The position numbers and the translations under genes were made by a program. Source: an uncultured Draconibacterium sp. (GTDB lineage Bacteria > Bacteroidota > Bacteroidia > Bacteroidales > Prolixibacteraceae). From it: a stretch of DNA of 64,000 nucleotides. Where the stretch lies: NCBI RefSeq assembly GCF_963676735.1, contig NZ_OY781464.1, positions 4,373,001 through 4,437,000 of the forward strand, in the 5' to 3' direction. A model generated the notes under the pieces. The model was given only the letters and a program-made list of their open reading frames with translations, had not been told where the DNA came from and did not search any database. Below, one piece after another: positions 9,327 to 18,162 of this stretch (positions within the stretch are counted from its first letter, which is position 1; each line of letters begins with the position of its first letter).

Positions 9327-9998
9327 CTATTTTGACACCACTTTTTTGTTTATCAATTGTTTGGCAACAATGTAGGCCAGTGCTTTTGCTTCCTCTTCAA
9401 CCGATTTAATATTAGTTGATTTGGTTTGTGCCCGATAAATCAACTGTTCCGTTTTTACATCGTATAAATTGCACTCAATAAAATACGAGATATCATCAAC
9501 GTAATACCCACTGTTGTATACCGTTCCGAGCGAATACGCATAATAATCGTAATACGAGCCATGCATACCAAACGGCGAGCCATAATAACCGGTTCCGCCC
9601 ATGGTGAAATTTCGATCGTTTACCCACCTTTCTTCTTTTGTCATATCAAAAAGTGTGATAATCAACAAAGCATCAATTTTGTTTTCTTTTACTTTAGCCA
9701 CTACTCCATCGCGAATCGCTTCCGAATTCTTTAACACATCGCCAGCCTCATTTAATCGTGCTGCCAATGGAAAAACATCAACAGTTGACATACTGTTTAA
9801 TCCCTTGGTTTTAAGTTCATCAACAATAGCATGCTCGGTAACGTACCGATTTGAGGAGTTGGGAAAAAGGGCTGTAACACCAATATTCTGATACGCTTGA
9901 GGCGTATTTTCTTTATCTGACCAGGAATTAATTAGCTTAGTAGATGCACAACCGGTTAGCATACTTACTGCCAATACGAGGTAAATCAACTGTTTCAT
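9327..9998 (-). CDS. DUF4136-like lipoprotein, distant paralogue 3
   Basis: This 223-residue lipoprotein has lipobox LTGC followed by ASTKLINSW. Like the two genes at 4050 and 4744 it has a helix-rich first half, a central Tyr/Gly-rich insert (GSYYDYYAYSLG) and a C-terminal strand-helix unit ending AKALAYIVAKQLINK. It matches the general plan of Bacteroidota DUF4136-like lipoproteins. It is monocistronic, running into the shared terminator at 9272. Function unknown. Confidence 0.7.
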   Translation of the reverse strand: MKQLIYLVLAVSMLTGCASTKLINSWSDKENTPQAYQNIGVTALFPNSSNRYVTEHAIVDELKTKGLNSMSTVDVFPLAARLNEAGDVLKNSEAIRDGVVAKVKENKIDALLIITLFDMTKEERWVNDRNFTMGGTGYYGSPFGMHGSYYDYYAYSLGTVYNSGYYVDDISYFIECNLYDVKTEQLIYRAQTKSTNIKSVEEEAKALAYIVAKQLINKKVVSK

Positions 9999-10170
9999 TA
10001 TTTGTTTTTTGTATTTGTTACTTACAATAATACAAAAATTATACGGAGGCTTTGTTCTTTTTTATCATAAGAAGAGCATGTATTTTTTATAAATTCAAAA
10101 TCACACGGTGTATCTCCTAAAAATGCATTAATTTTATTGAAAACTAAACGAATAATTTAAGCTGCACCTC

Positions 10171-11244
10171 ATGAAAAGTTTTTTCCTCTGCCTGATTTTT
10201 TTTCTATGTATTAACTACTCGTTTGCGCAACAACAACCAGACACCTCTGTTTTTGAACCGGTTACAGAAACGCTGTCCAATCATCATTTTTTTGAAAATC
10301 ACGATCCGCTCAAAATTTCGTTAAAATATGACATATCGGCTTTTATCCGGCACAAATCAAAAGGCGAATACCTGCCGGCCGAACTTAAAATCTATACCAG
10401 CCAACAGGATTCAATACATAAAAATATCCGTTTAAAGGCTCGGGGTAACTTTCGGCGCGGACATTGTTTTTTTCCACCCATCTATCTGAATTTTAAAACC
10501 GACCCAATTAAGAAAACCGAACTTGAGGGCATTCGAAAAGTAAAAATGGTTACACATTGCTCTACATCAAAAGTATACCAGTCGTATGTTATGCGCGAAT
10601 ACCTGGCTTATAAAATCTTTACCCTTTTAACCAATAATAGCTTTCGGGTTCGCCTGCTCGATATAACTTACATTGATACCGGAAAACGCAAACGAAATTA
10701 CGAACAGCACGGCTTTCTAATCGAGCCTGTTGACTTAATTTGCAAACGGCTTGAAGCTGTTGAAGTAAATTCGGAGGCCGTTCGGGGAAACCATCTTTTA
10801 CCAGCTGAAAGTGCACTGGTTGCTTTATTCGAATACTTTGTGGGCAATACCGACTGGCGTTTTAAAAGTGGCCACAACATGAAATATATTAAATCGCTAA
10901 ACGTGGTTTCCACACACATTATTCCCTTGCCCTATGATTACGACCATGCCGGATTTGTTAACGCAACTTATGCCATGCCGCAAGAATGGAGCAGCGTAGA
11001 AAAAATTACTGACCGCGAATACCTCGGCTATTGTATGGATGATGAGAAGTATTCACGAGCAGCAATTGATTTGTTTATTGCAAAAAAGGAGGAGATTATA
11101 AAAACCATAGAAACTTTTGAGCTCCTTGAAGAAAAGGACAAAAGACAGTTGCTGAGTTTTGTGAATGACTTTTACCGGCTGGCTGAACAGCCTGATTTAC
11201 TGATGCGAACAGTGAAAAATGAATGCAGAAATATTGATTTTTAA
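10171..11244 (+). CDS. CotH-like secreted protein
   Basis: This 357-residue protein has a signal peptide ending SFAQ. The segment RGNFRRGHCFFPPI near residues 91-104, NTDWRFKSGHN near 225 and PYDYDHAGFVNATYAMP near 252 resemble the kinase-like CotH superfamily, where a D-x-D/N pair binds metal and nucleotide. The gene lies 11 bp upstream of a DUF4956 membrane protein. In other bacteria CotH, DUF4956 and VTC (polyphosphate polymerase-like) genes often occur together; here no VTC gene is present. Protein phosphorylation or an ATP-dependent envelope role is inferred only from the superfamily. Confidence 0.65.
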   Translation: MKSFFLCLIFFLCINYSFAQQQPDTSVFEPVTETLSNHHFFENHDPLKISLKYDISAFIRHKSKGEYLPAELKIYTSQQDSIHKNIRLKARGNFRRGHCFFPPIYLNFKTDPIKKTELEGIRKVKMVTHCSTSKVYQSYVMREYLAYKIFTLLTNNSFRVRLLDITYIDTGKRKRNYEQHGFLIEPVDLICKRLEAVEVNSEAVRGNHLLPAESALVALFEYFVGNTDWRFKSGHNMKYIKSLNVVSTHIIPLPYDYDHAGFVNATYAMPQEWSSVEKITDREYLGYCMDDEKYSRAAIDLFIAKKEEIIKTIETFELLEEKDKRQLLSFVNDFYRLAEQPDLLMRTVKNECRNIDF

Positions 11245-11255
11245 AATCGAATACA

Positions 11256-11951
11256 ATGACAAATTTACAAGTGGTAAATATTAGCGGAGAACCCTGGACC
11301 GACTTTCTTATCCGCCTGGTGGTAAACATTGTTTCGCTTTTTTGTTTAATCAGGTTTATATATTACCCCAACAACAGCCGCGAAAAATACCTGTTCACTT
11401 TTTTCCTGATGGGGATGATGATTTTTTTAATTGCATCGTTACTTGACAGGGTTAGCCTAGATGTTGGACTGGCGCTTGGCTTATTTGCAATTTTTGGTAT
11501 AGTCAGGTACCGCTCTCCTTCCATCGATTTAAAAGAAATGACTTATTTATTTCTGGTAATCGGTATTTCAATAATTAATGCGCTGGTTGCCTTTAATGTA
11601 CAAACATTAGCCGGGCTGTTTATTGCCAACTTTATTATTATTGCTTCGGCACTGATTATGGAAAATTACAAGCCCCGAAAATATTTGCTGAAAAAGCCTT
11701 TGGTTTATCAACCGGTAAACTATTCGGTTTTAAACGATAACAAAAGTTTACTAAACGAAATAAGGGAAGAAACTGGAATTGATGTAGTTAAAGTTGAAAT
11801 TGAAAAAATTAACAAGGCCAAAAACGAGGTAATGGTTTGGATATATTTTAAAGAAAATAACCCGCAAACAGTTAAAAGCAACAACAAGGAGTTAAACTCG
11901 CCAAACACAAATGCTGGATGGGAAATTACTGATACCAATAATTACCAGTAA
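11256..11951 (+). CDS. DUF4956 membrane protein
   Basis: This 231-residue protein has about four membrane helices in residues 15-135, including a conserved short signature FGIVRYRSPSIDLKEM between helices. A soluble alpha/beta C-terminal domain of about 90 residues follows. This is the normal plan of DUF4956 proteins. It begins 11 bp after the CotH-like gene and ends 9 bp before a bidirectional terminator, so the two genes form an operon. Biochemical function is unknown; the family is often linked to VTC/CotH loci. Confidence 0.75.
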   Translation: MTNLQVVNISGEPWTDFLIRLVVNIVSLFCLIRFIYYPNNSREKYLFTFFLMGMMIFLIASLLDRVSLDVGLALGLFAIFGIVRYRSPSIDLKEMTYLFLVIGISIINALVAFNVQTLAGLFIANFIIIASALIMENYKPRKYLLKKPLVYQPVNYSVLNDNKSLLNEIREETGIDVVKVEIEKINKAKNEVMVWIYFKENNPQTVKSNNKELNSPNTNAGWEITDTNNYQ

Positions 11952-11959
11952 CGAATCTA

Positions 11960-11997
11960 AAATGGAAAAAGTTTGCACTTGCAAGCCTTTTCCATTT
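11960..11997. terminator. Bidirectional terminator between convergent genes
   Basis: AAATGGAAAA and TTTTCCATTT form the outer stem, with a smaller inner pairing. The element fills the gap between the DUF4956 stop and the reductase stop at 12008. Confidence 0.7.
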
Positions 11998-12007
11998 CTT
12001 CTTTCTT

Positions 12008-12991
12008 TTATTTCAGAATAGCCTCAATTGCCGTTAGCTCTTCAACGGTAAAAGCCAGATTTTTTAACGTTTCTACATTATCATCCAGTTGTTTTACCGA
12101 GCTGGCTCCAATTAACACCGAGGTAATTCGTTTATCGCGCAGCACCCAGGCCAGCGCCATTTGTGCCAACGACTGATTACGCTCCACGGCAATTGAATTA
12201 AGTGCCACAATTTTGTCGTGTGCCGAATCCACATCCTCCTTTTTCAGAAAAACCTCGCGTGTGGCTCTTGAGCCGGCAGGAATGCCTTTCAGGTATTTAT
12301 TGGTGAGCAAGCCCTGCGCCAATGGCGAAAAAGGTATACAACCGATTCCTTCTTCTTCCAGTACATCCAGTAATTCAGCCTCAACCCATCGTTCAAACAT
12401 CGAATACCGGGGCTGGTGTATCAGGCAAGGTGTTCCTAATTCTTTTAATATGCGCGAAGCTTCTTTGGCCATGTCGGCCGGATAATTTGAGATACCCACA
12501 TAAAGTGCTTTTCCCGATCGAACCGCCCGATCAAGAGCCATCATTGTTTCTTCAAGTGGTGTATCCGGATCAGGCCTGTGCGAATAAAAAATATCGACAT
12601 ACTCCAGTCCCATTCGTTTTAAACTCTGGTCTAAACTGGCCAGTACATATTTTCTACTCCCCCATTCGCCATAAGGCCCGGGCCACATTAGGTAACCGGC
12701 TTTACTCGAAATAATCAATTCATCGCGGTAGGCACTAAAATCCTGTTTCAAAATTTTTCCGAAATTCTCCTCTGCCGATCCGGGAGGCGGGCCATAGTTA
12801 TTTGCCAAATCAAAATGGGTAATTCCCAAATCAAAAGCCCGGTGCAACATGGCTCTGCCATTTTCAAATACATCAATTCCGCCAAAGTTATGCCACAGGC
12901 CTAAAGATACTGCCGGTAACTTTAGCCCCCATTTTCCGCAGCGTTTGTACTGCATGGTATCGTAACGCGAATCTTTTGGTAAATAAGTCAT
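12008..12991 (-). CDS. Aldo/keto reductase, YghZ (Gpr) type
   Basis: This 327-residue NADPH-dependent aldo/keto reductase has DLANNYGPPPGSAEENFG (active-site Tyr), ELIISSKAG (Lys) and IFYSHRPD (His), the catalytic set of the superfamily. The start at 12991 is supported by the N-terminal pattern RYDTMQYKRCGKWGLKLPA, which matches the E. coli YghZ subfamily over its first 20 residues. Subfamily members reduce L-glyceraldehyde 3-phosphate and methylglyoxal. It is a single gene convergent with the CotH/DUF4956 operon. Confidence 0.9.
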   Translation of the reverse strand: MTYLPKDSRYDTMQYKRCGKWGLKLPAVSLGLWHNFGGIDVFENGRAMLHRAFDLGITHFDLANNYGPPPGSAEENFGKILKQDFSAYRDELIISSKAGYLMWPGPYGEWGSRKYVLASLDQSLKRMGLEYVDIFYSHRPDPDTPLEETMMALDRAVRSGKALYVGISNYPADMAKEASRILKELGTPCLIHQPRYSMFERWVEAELLDVLEEEGIGCIPFSPLAQGLLTNKYLKGIPAGSRATREVFLKKEDVDSAHDKIVALNSIAVERNQSLAQMALAWVLRDKRITSVLIGASSVKQLDDNVETLKNLAFTVEELTAIEAILK

Positions 12992-13183
12992 CCTATCAAA
13001 TTTAATTGGTTATGCCTTCAATCTTTCAAAGTTAATTTTCTTTTGGCACAATTTTAAACAATAAAGCCTTCATCCTGTTTATTGTCGTTTTTCAGGCTGC
13101 CTCCCCCAACTTTTAGGTGCTTTTTGAAACCAATCGCGAATAAAAACCATATAAAAAAGTACGGAAACTTAAATCGAATAGCC

Positions 13184-14287
13184 ATGAATGAAAAACTAGT
13201 CACAATTGTAGTTTTGCCTCTGGCGCGGGCCCATATTCTGAAAATGCGTTTAGAGGACAAAGGAATTAAATGCGAATTGGAAGATGTGCATTTAATTGAG
13301 GGAGCAGCCACATCAACCGTTCGGGTTAAAATTCTGGAAACCGACCTGAATGAAGCCTTTAAAGAAGTTGACCAGCTTCTTGGTTTAAAACCCGAAACAC
13401 AGAAAAAAAGTCATAAACCCGGACAAATTCTTGTACCTGTTGATTTTTCAAGCGTTTCGGAAAAAGCTGTTGAAATGGCGTTTAACATTGCTAACCACCT
13501 GAATACGCACCTGGCAATAATGCACTCGTACATCAGCCCCGTGCGGTTTTCTATTCCGTATGGCGATATTTACCCCTACGATACTACGCTACTTAAACAA
13601 ACCGAGCATGCCGAGGAGGAAGCCAACCGCCAATTCAAGAACTTTTTAGCAAGGCTTGTACAAACTATCGGCACCGAGAACTGGGAAAAAGTAAACCCGG
13701 AATACATTGTGAAACCCGGTTTTGCTGAAGAAGATATTCTGGCCTTTGCGAAAGAACACCCTACCCGGCTGATTGTTATTGGCCGCGGTGGCGACCGTTC
13801 GTGGCCAGGCACTGTTGGCAGCGTAACTGCCGATGTTATGTACAATGCTCCGGTGCCCGTATTGGTGGTTCCCGAAGAAATGCAACCCAAGCCGGTTGAG
13901 CAGTTTAAAGAGGTGTTATACGCCACCAATTTTGATGAGAAAGATTTTACTGCACTGGATAAACTAATGAATATTGTTAAACCATACAACGTAAAAGTTA
14001 CCTGCGCACATGTTGGACTGCCCGACGAATATGGCTGGGACATTGCCCGCCTGGAAGGCATGAAAGATATTCTGCACAAAAAATATGAGAGTAAAGAGTT
14101 TGAATGTAAACTGATTATGGGTAACAACGTGTTGGATACGCTTGAAAGCTCGATGGAAAACGACAACATCGATATTCTGGCACTAACAACACATAAACGC
14201 AACATGATTTCACGCTTGTTTAATCCAAGCCTGGCGCGCAAAATGGTATTTCACACCCATATACCTTTGCTGGTGTTTCATGCCTGA
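13184..14287 (+). CDS. Tandem universal stress protein with N-terminal signal-transducing-like domain
   Basis: The ATG at 13184 gives a 367-residue protein. Residues 1-70 (LVTIVVLPLARAHILKMRLE) look like a DUF2007-type small domain. Residues about 82-225 are a UspA domain beginning ILVPVDFSSVSEKAVEMAF and ending with an ATP-binding-like loop (GRGGDRSWPGTVGSV). A second, less conserved UspA unit follows to the end. Double-USP proteins are common; the N-terminal addition is less usual and could sense a ligand. It is divergent from the reductase and monocistronic. Confidence 0.82.
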   Translation: MNEKLVTIVVLPLARAHILKMRLEDKGIKCELEDVHLIEGAATSTVRVKILETDLNEAFKEVDQLLGLKPETQKKSHKPGQILVPVDFSSVSEKAVEMAFNIANHLNTHLAIMHSYISPVRFSIPYGDIYPYDTTLLKQTEHAEEEANRQFKNFLARLVQTIGTENWEKVNPEYIVKPGFAEEDILAFAKEHPTRLIVIGRGGDRSWPGTVGSVTADVMYNAPVPVLVVPEEMQPKPVEQFKEVLYATNFDEKDFTALDKLMNIVKPYNVKVTCAHVGLPDEYGWDIARLEGMKDILHKKYESKEFECKLIMGNNVLDTLESSMENDNIDILALTTHKRNMISRLFNPSLARKMVFHTHIPLLVFHA

Positions 14288-14472
14288 GCTTGCGTTAAAA
14301 GCAGCCATAACGGCCTGTCATCCGCGCTAAGCGTTGTGAAACTTTGGGCCAATTCTGTTTTTATAGTTCCATCTGTTATCCACCTCAAACAGGGCGGTGC
14401 TTTTGGCCACAACCTCCATAACTTCAACTCATTTTTTTCGTACAAACATTTGTTTAACTAAAACTTACTATC

Positions 14473-15231
14473 ATGAAAAATTTAATCCTGTCTTTTATTT
14501 TGTTTGTTTTTTTAGTTCCTGCCACTTCCTTGCAACTGCAGGCACAGGAAACCGAAGGCCCCTCGATGTTCCTTATTTTTGAAGAGTTTGTTGCGCCGGA
14601 CAATATGAATGAGTTTTGGAAAGTACAAACGGAAGCGCTCGACAAATATGATGAGCTGGACTTTAACATGACCTTTTCGGCTTATCGCACCGACGATTTT
14701 TCATTTTACTGGTCCATGCCGCTTAAAAACTTTGCGGCACTTGATGAATTATTTGCCGATATGATGAAAAACCACCAATTGCTGATGGAGAACGGCTACA
14801 ATCCCGCTGAAAAATTTCGTGGCCTTTCTAACTTGAGTCATTTTGTTGTAAGCTGGAACAAAGAGCTCTCGTATTCCCCCGCCGACTATCAAAAACCGGA
14901 AGAACCGGAGATTTTTCATGAATGGGCTTTTATTTACTTAAAATCGGGGCACGAAAAACAAGCTGCCGAAATATTAAAAAAATACCGCGACTTTTATGAT
15001 AGCATTGAAGAAAACTACCATTGGGATGTTTATGAAGTGCTCCTGGGCAACCATACACCTTGCTGGATAGTGGAAAGCAGGGCAAAAAATGAATTGGAAA
15101 TGCGTAAGCTGGAAGCTGACATGGAGAAGAAATATGGCGAAAAGTTTATGGAACTATGGAGCGAGTTTGTAAAACACACCGATAAAATGGAAATTAAAAA
15201 AGGCTGGTACATGCCCAAGTGGTCGCGCTAA
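14473..15231 (+). CDS. Secreted hypothetical protein, possible alpha/beta-barrel fold
   Basis: This 252-residue protein has a signal peptide ending LQLQAQ. Two similar units of about 100 residues can be seen (FLIFEEFVAPDNMNEFWKVQTEAL and FIYLKSGHEKQAAEILKKY). This resembles a duplicated dimeric alpha/beta-barrel (NIPSNAP/ABM-like) fold, but I would not name a reaction. It has no close co-directional neighbour. Confidence 0.6.
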   Translation: MKNLILSFILFVFLVPATSLQLQAQETEGPSMFLIFEEFVAPDNMNEFWKVQTEALDKYDELDFNMTFSAYRTDDFSFYWSMPLKNFAALDELFADMMKNHQLLMENGYNPAEKFRGLSNLSHFVVSWNKELSYSPADYQKPEEPEIFHEWAFIYLKSGHEKQAAEILKKYRDFYDSIEENYHWDVYEVLLGNHTPCWIVESRAKNELEMRKLEADMEKKYGEKFMELWSEFVKHTDKMEIKKGWYMPKWSR

Positions 15232-15284
15232 GCCAAGAACTAAAACAACAACTAACTGGTGATAAGCCTGACACGAAGGCGACA

Positions 15285-15334
15285 AATCCGGGCAGGGGTT
15301 GAAACAAACACGACCTTTCGGCTCTGCCCGGATT
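15285..15334. terminator. Long perfect hairpin downstream of the secreted protein
   Basis: AATCCGGGCAG and CTGCCCGGATT are a perfect 11-bp inverted repeat with a 28-nt loop. A T-run lies about 10 bases further on. It is the main feature of the 365-bp gap between 15232 and 15596 and probably ends the upstream transcript. No ORF is supported in this gap. Confidence 0.5.
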
Positions 15335-15596
15335 AATTCCTGCCCATTTTTTATACCTGACTGAACACCAGGTTATGTGAAAAATTTTCATCAGGATCAC
15401 AAGTACATCCCAACTTGTTTCAAAACACATTTTACGCTATATACCTTATCCTTAACACTTTTCTTTAAACACAAATTATTTATTACCCTACTTCTTTATG
15501 CCTGGTATGTTTTTCTTCGGGGAAAAATGTATTTTTACTTTGATAGAAAAAATATTAACAGCAAGCTAAAAATAAAACCAGGAAATCAAATCTCGA

Positions 15597-17738
15597 ATGA
15601 AGCAAAGGATTGTACCAATTATTAATTTGCTTATCATTTTACTGCTTGTTCATCCATCAGTATCTTTTGCATTGGCAGCTACCAGCAACCAGGCCGATAG
15701 TCTGCGACAGGTTATTGAAAAAACAACAGGAAAGAAACAGATAAATGCGCAGTTGGATTTGGCCATGCACCTTTTTGAAAGAAAAAATGAGGCTGCCAAA
15801 GAACAAGCTGCACTGGCTTTACTGTCTGCCAAAAAAATCGGCGATTCAGCGCTGCATATGCGTGCCTATTTTGTTATGGGCCGTGTAAGTCATGTAATTA
15901 GCAATATTCAGCTTTCGCAAGCCTACCTCGATAGTGCTCTTACCCTGGCTGCACAACTTGATGACAATTATTATAAAAGCGAAATACTATTACGCACCGG
16001 TATTAACCAACATACCCAGGGCGAACATTTGTTAGCACTGCAATCGTTTAACACCGCCATCCAAACCGGGCGAATGTCGGAAAACTTCCGAACTGTTGGT
16101 GCCTCGTACTCTATGATGGGAACAATTTTTAGAGTAAACGGACTGTACGACCGTGCTATTGAATACATTATTAAATCGAAACTTAGTTACCAGAAAGCCG
16201 AATACACCGAAGGATATGCATGGACAGCTTATCTACTGGGGCGTATATATGCCGATTTACATTTATACGACAAGGCAATGGAGTATTTCCAGGATGCCCT
16301 GAAAACCTATTCGGATTTGGCTGAAATTGACGAAAACCCAAACGGACTGGCCATTTGCTACGAACAAATAGGCATGCTTAACCTGGAAGCAGGAGCTACC
16401 GATGAAGCACGAAAAAATATCGAATTCACCTTAGGTATTCACCGGGAAAGCAAATCAAAATATGGCATCTCCAATTCGTACAAAAACCTGGGGCGCATTG
16501 AATTTGCTTCGGGAAATTACACACTGGCCGAACAATACCTGATGCAGGCTCTCGACTCAAAAGCCGAAATTGGAGATTTACTCAGTCAGCCATCCATCTA
16601 TTCGTACCTGGGGCAAACAAAAATAAAACAGGGCAAAGCAAAGCAAGGTCTCGGGCTAATTGAAAAAGGACTTGAACAAGCCATTCTAAACAACCAAAAA
16701 CGCGTTCAATTCGACATTTATTCAATTTTAAGCCAGATCTACCTTGAATTTAACCTGCTGGAAAAGGCGCTATCGTGTCAACAGCAACAAATAAACATAC
16801 AGGATTCAATGCTTTTAGGTGCTGCCAATATAAAAATGGACCAGCTACAGGGGATTTACGAAATTGATGCTAAAAACAGCCAGATAGCACAACTGCAGCA
16901 AGAAAATGAAATTAATGCTTTGAAACTTAAACAACACCGCGCATCTATTTTATACATGGTGCTTGGCATTTTTCTGGCCATACTTATTGCAGCCATTATT
17001 TTTGTTTTTTACCGCAGACTGCGCCAAAACAACCTGCAATTGGCCGAAGCCAATGAAGCAAAAAACAAGTTTCTGGCTATTATTGCCCACGACCTGCGAG
17101 GGCCAACCCACACACAAACAGCCTTCCTCGATCATTTAATCCAGGAATTTGATTCCATCAGTCCCAACGAACTTAAAAACTTACTGCAAATTATTCATCA
17201 GTCGTCGGAAAATACCAGCAACCTGCTCGACAATCTGTTGCTGTGGGCACAGTCGCAGGTGAAAAAGATGGAAGTAAAACCAGTGGCCTTAAATCTTGCC
17301 GATGTAATAAATAAGGCACTTGGCAATTTGCACCAGGCCGCCAACCTAAAACAAATAAACTTCGCCATCGATACTAAGGAACAATTAATGGTTTATTCCG
17401 ACCCGAATATGTTGCAAACAGTAGTACGCAACCTGGTTAGCAACTCCATAAAATTTACGCCACGTGGCGGTTCTATTGCCGTAAAAACCTGCGAAGCCAA
17501 ACAAAACGAGGTGTGTATAACCATTACCGACACCGGTGTTGGCATGAGTGCCGAAAAGCTTTCGAAACTTTTTGATATTGGTACCAAAAGTAATTCGCCG
17601 GGTACCGAAAATGAAAAAAGCACCGGCCTGGGACTGGTTTTGGTAAAAGATTTTGTGGAGAAAAATAATGGAACCATCCACATTGAAAGCGAAAAAGGCA
17701 AAGGCACTTCGGTTGTTGTTACACTTCCTGCTGCCTAA
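15597..17738 (+). CDS. TPR-containing sensor histidine kinase
   Basis: This 713-residue protein has an N-terminal signal sequence, then about eight TPR units (residues 60-430) and a transmembrane helix near 455-475 (YMVLGIFLAILIAAIIFVFY). The kinase has the H-box FLAIIAHDLRGP with phospho-acceptor His near 498, the N-box LVSNSIKFT near 614, the G1 box DTGVGMS near 645 and the G2 box STGLGLVL. The TPR region would face the periplasm. No response regulator lies next to it, so it is an orphan sensor. A second kinase of the same design is at 39451-41565. Confidence 0.9.
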   Translation: MKQRIVPIINLLIILLLVHPSVSFALAATSNQADSLRQVIEKTTGKKQINAQLDLAMHLFERKNEAAKEQAALALLSAKKIGDSALHMRAYFVMGRVSHVISNIQLSQAYLDSALTLAAQLDDNYYKSEILLRTGINQHTQGEHLLALQSFNTAIQTGRMSENFRTVGASYSMMGTIFRVNGLYDRAIEYIIKSKLSYQKAEYTEGYAWTAYLLGRIYADLHLYDKAMEYFQDALKTYSDLAEIDENPNGLAICYEQIGMLNLEAGATDEARKNIEFTLGIHRESKSKYGISNSYKNLGRIEFASGNYTLAEQYLMQALDSKAEIGDLLSQPSIYSYLGQTKIKQGKAKQGLGLIEKGLEQAILNNQKRVQFDIYSILSQIYLEFNLLEKALSCQQQQINIQDSMLLGAANIKMDQLQGIYEIDAKNSQIAQLQQENEINALKLKQHRASILYMVLGIFLAILIAAIIFVFYRRLRQNNLQLAEANEAKNKFLAIIAHDLRGPTHTQTAFLDHLIQEFDSISPNELKNLLQIIHQSSENTSNLLDNLLLWAQSQVKKMEVKPVALNLADVINKALGNLHQAANLKQINFAIDTKEQLMVYSDPNMLQTVVRNLVSNSIKFTPRGGSIAVKTCEAKQNEVCITITDTGVGMSAEKLSKLFDIGTKSNSPGTENEKSTGLGLVLVKDFVEKNNGTIHIESEKGKGTSVVVTLPAA

Positions 17739-17819
17739 TCCATTTTTACCGAAACATACTTTTTCTGTCCCCTTTTTGGCATCAAGGGTAAACGCGTCGA
17801 AAAGGAAATTTGTGTTCCT

Positions 17820-18032
17820 TTAGTCCGTCTTTCTACTGGTCTTTATAACCGCCCTGTTTTTACTATCCAACCAAATCATTTCCTCCCAATCGCCATGCCT
17901 GGTATATGTAAGGTGCAATTTATCAGTTGCTTTGTTTTTAGGAATGAAAAACGCCTGGCCAAAATCTTCATAAAAGCATTGCTTGTTAATTTTTAACGAA
18001 CGGAAAGAAACACAACAGAGCTTCCTCTTGAG
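17820..18032 (-). pseudogene. Coding-like remnant without a start codon
   Basis: On the minus strand about 70 codons are open, ending in TAA at 17820-17822. They read like real protein: CFYEDFGQAFFIPKNKA, then LHLTYTRHGDWEEMIWLDS and a terminal RKTD. The frame opens just after a stop at 18033-18035 and has no ATG, GTG or TTG in a plausible position. It looks like the 3' end of a decayed gene. It occupies half of the 424-bp gap between 17739 and 18162; the rest shows nothing I recognise. The parent family is unknown. Confidence 0.4.
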
Positions 18033-18162
18033 TTACATCGATTAATACCGGTTTTAAGCATCAGTACAAAAAGAATGTTTTCCTGTCAGAACAATATAGA
18101 GCAGATTTCGTTAAAATAAACCTGGCAGCACTCATTAACTGCTGTCATTTTAAATCATATTT

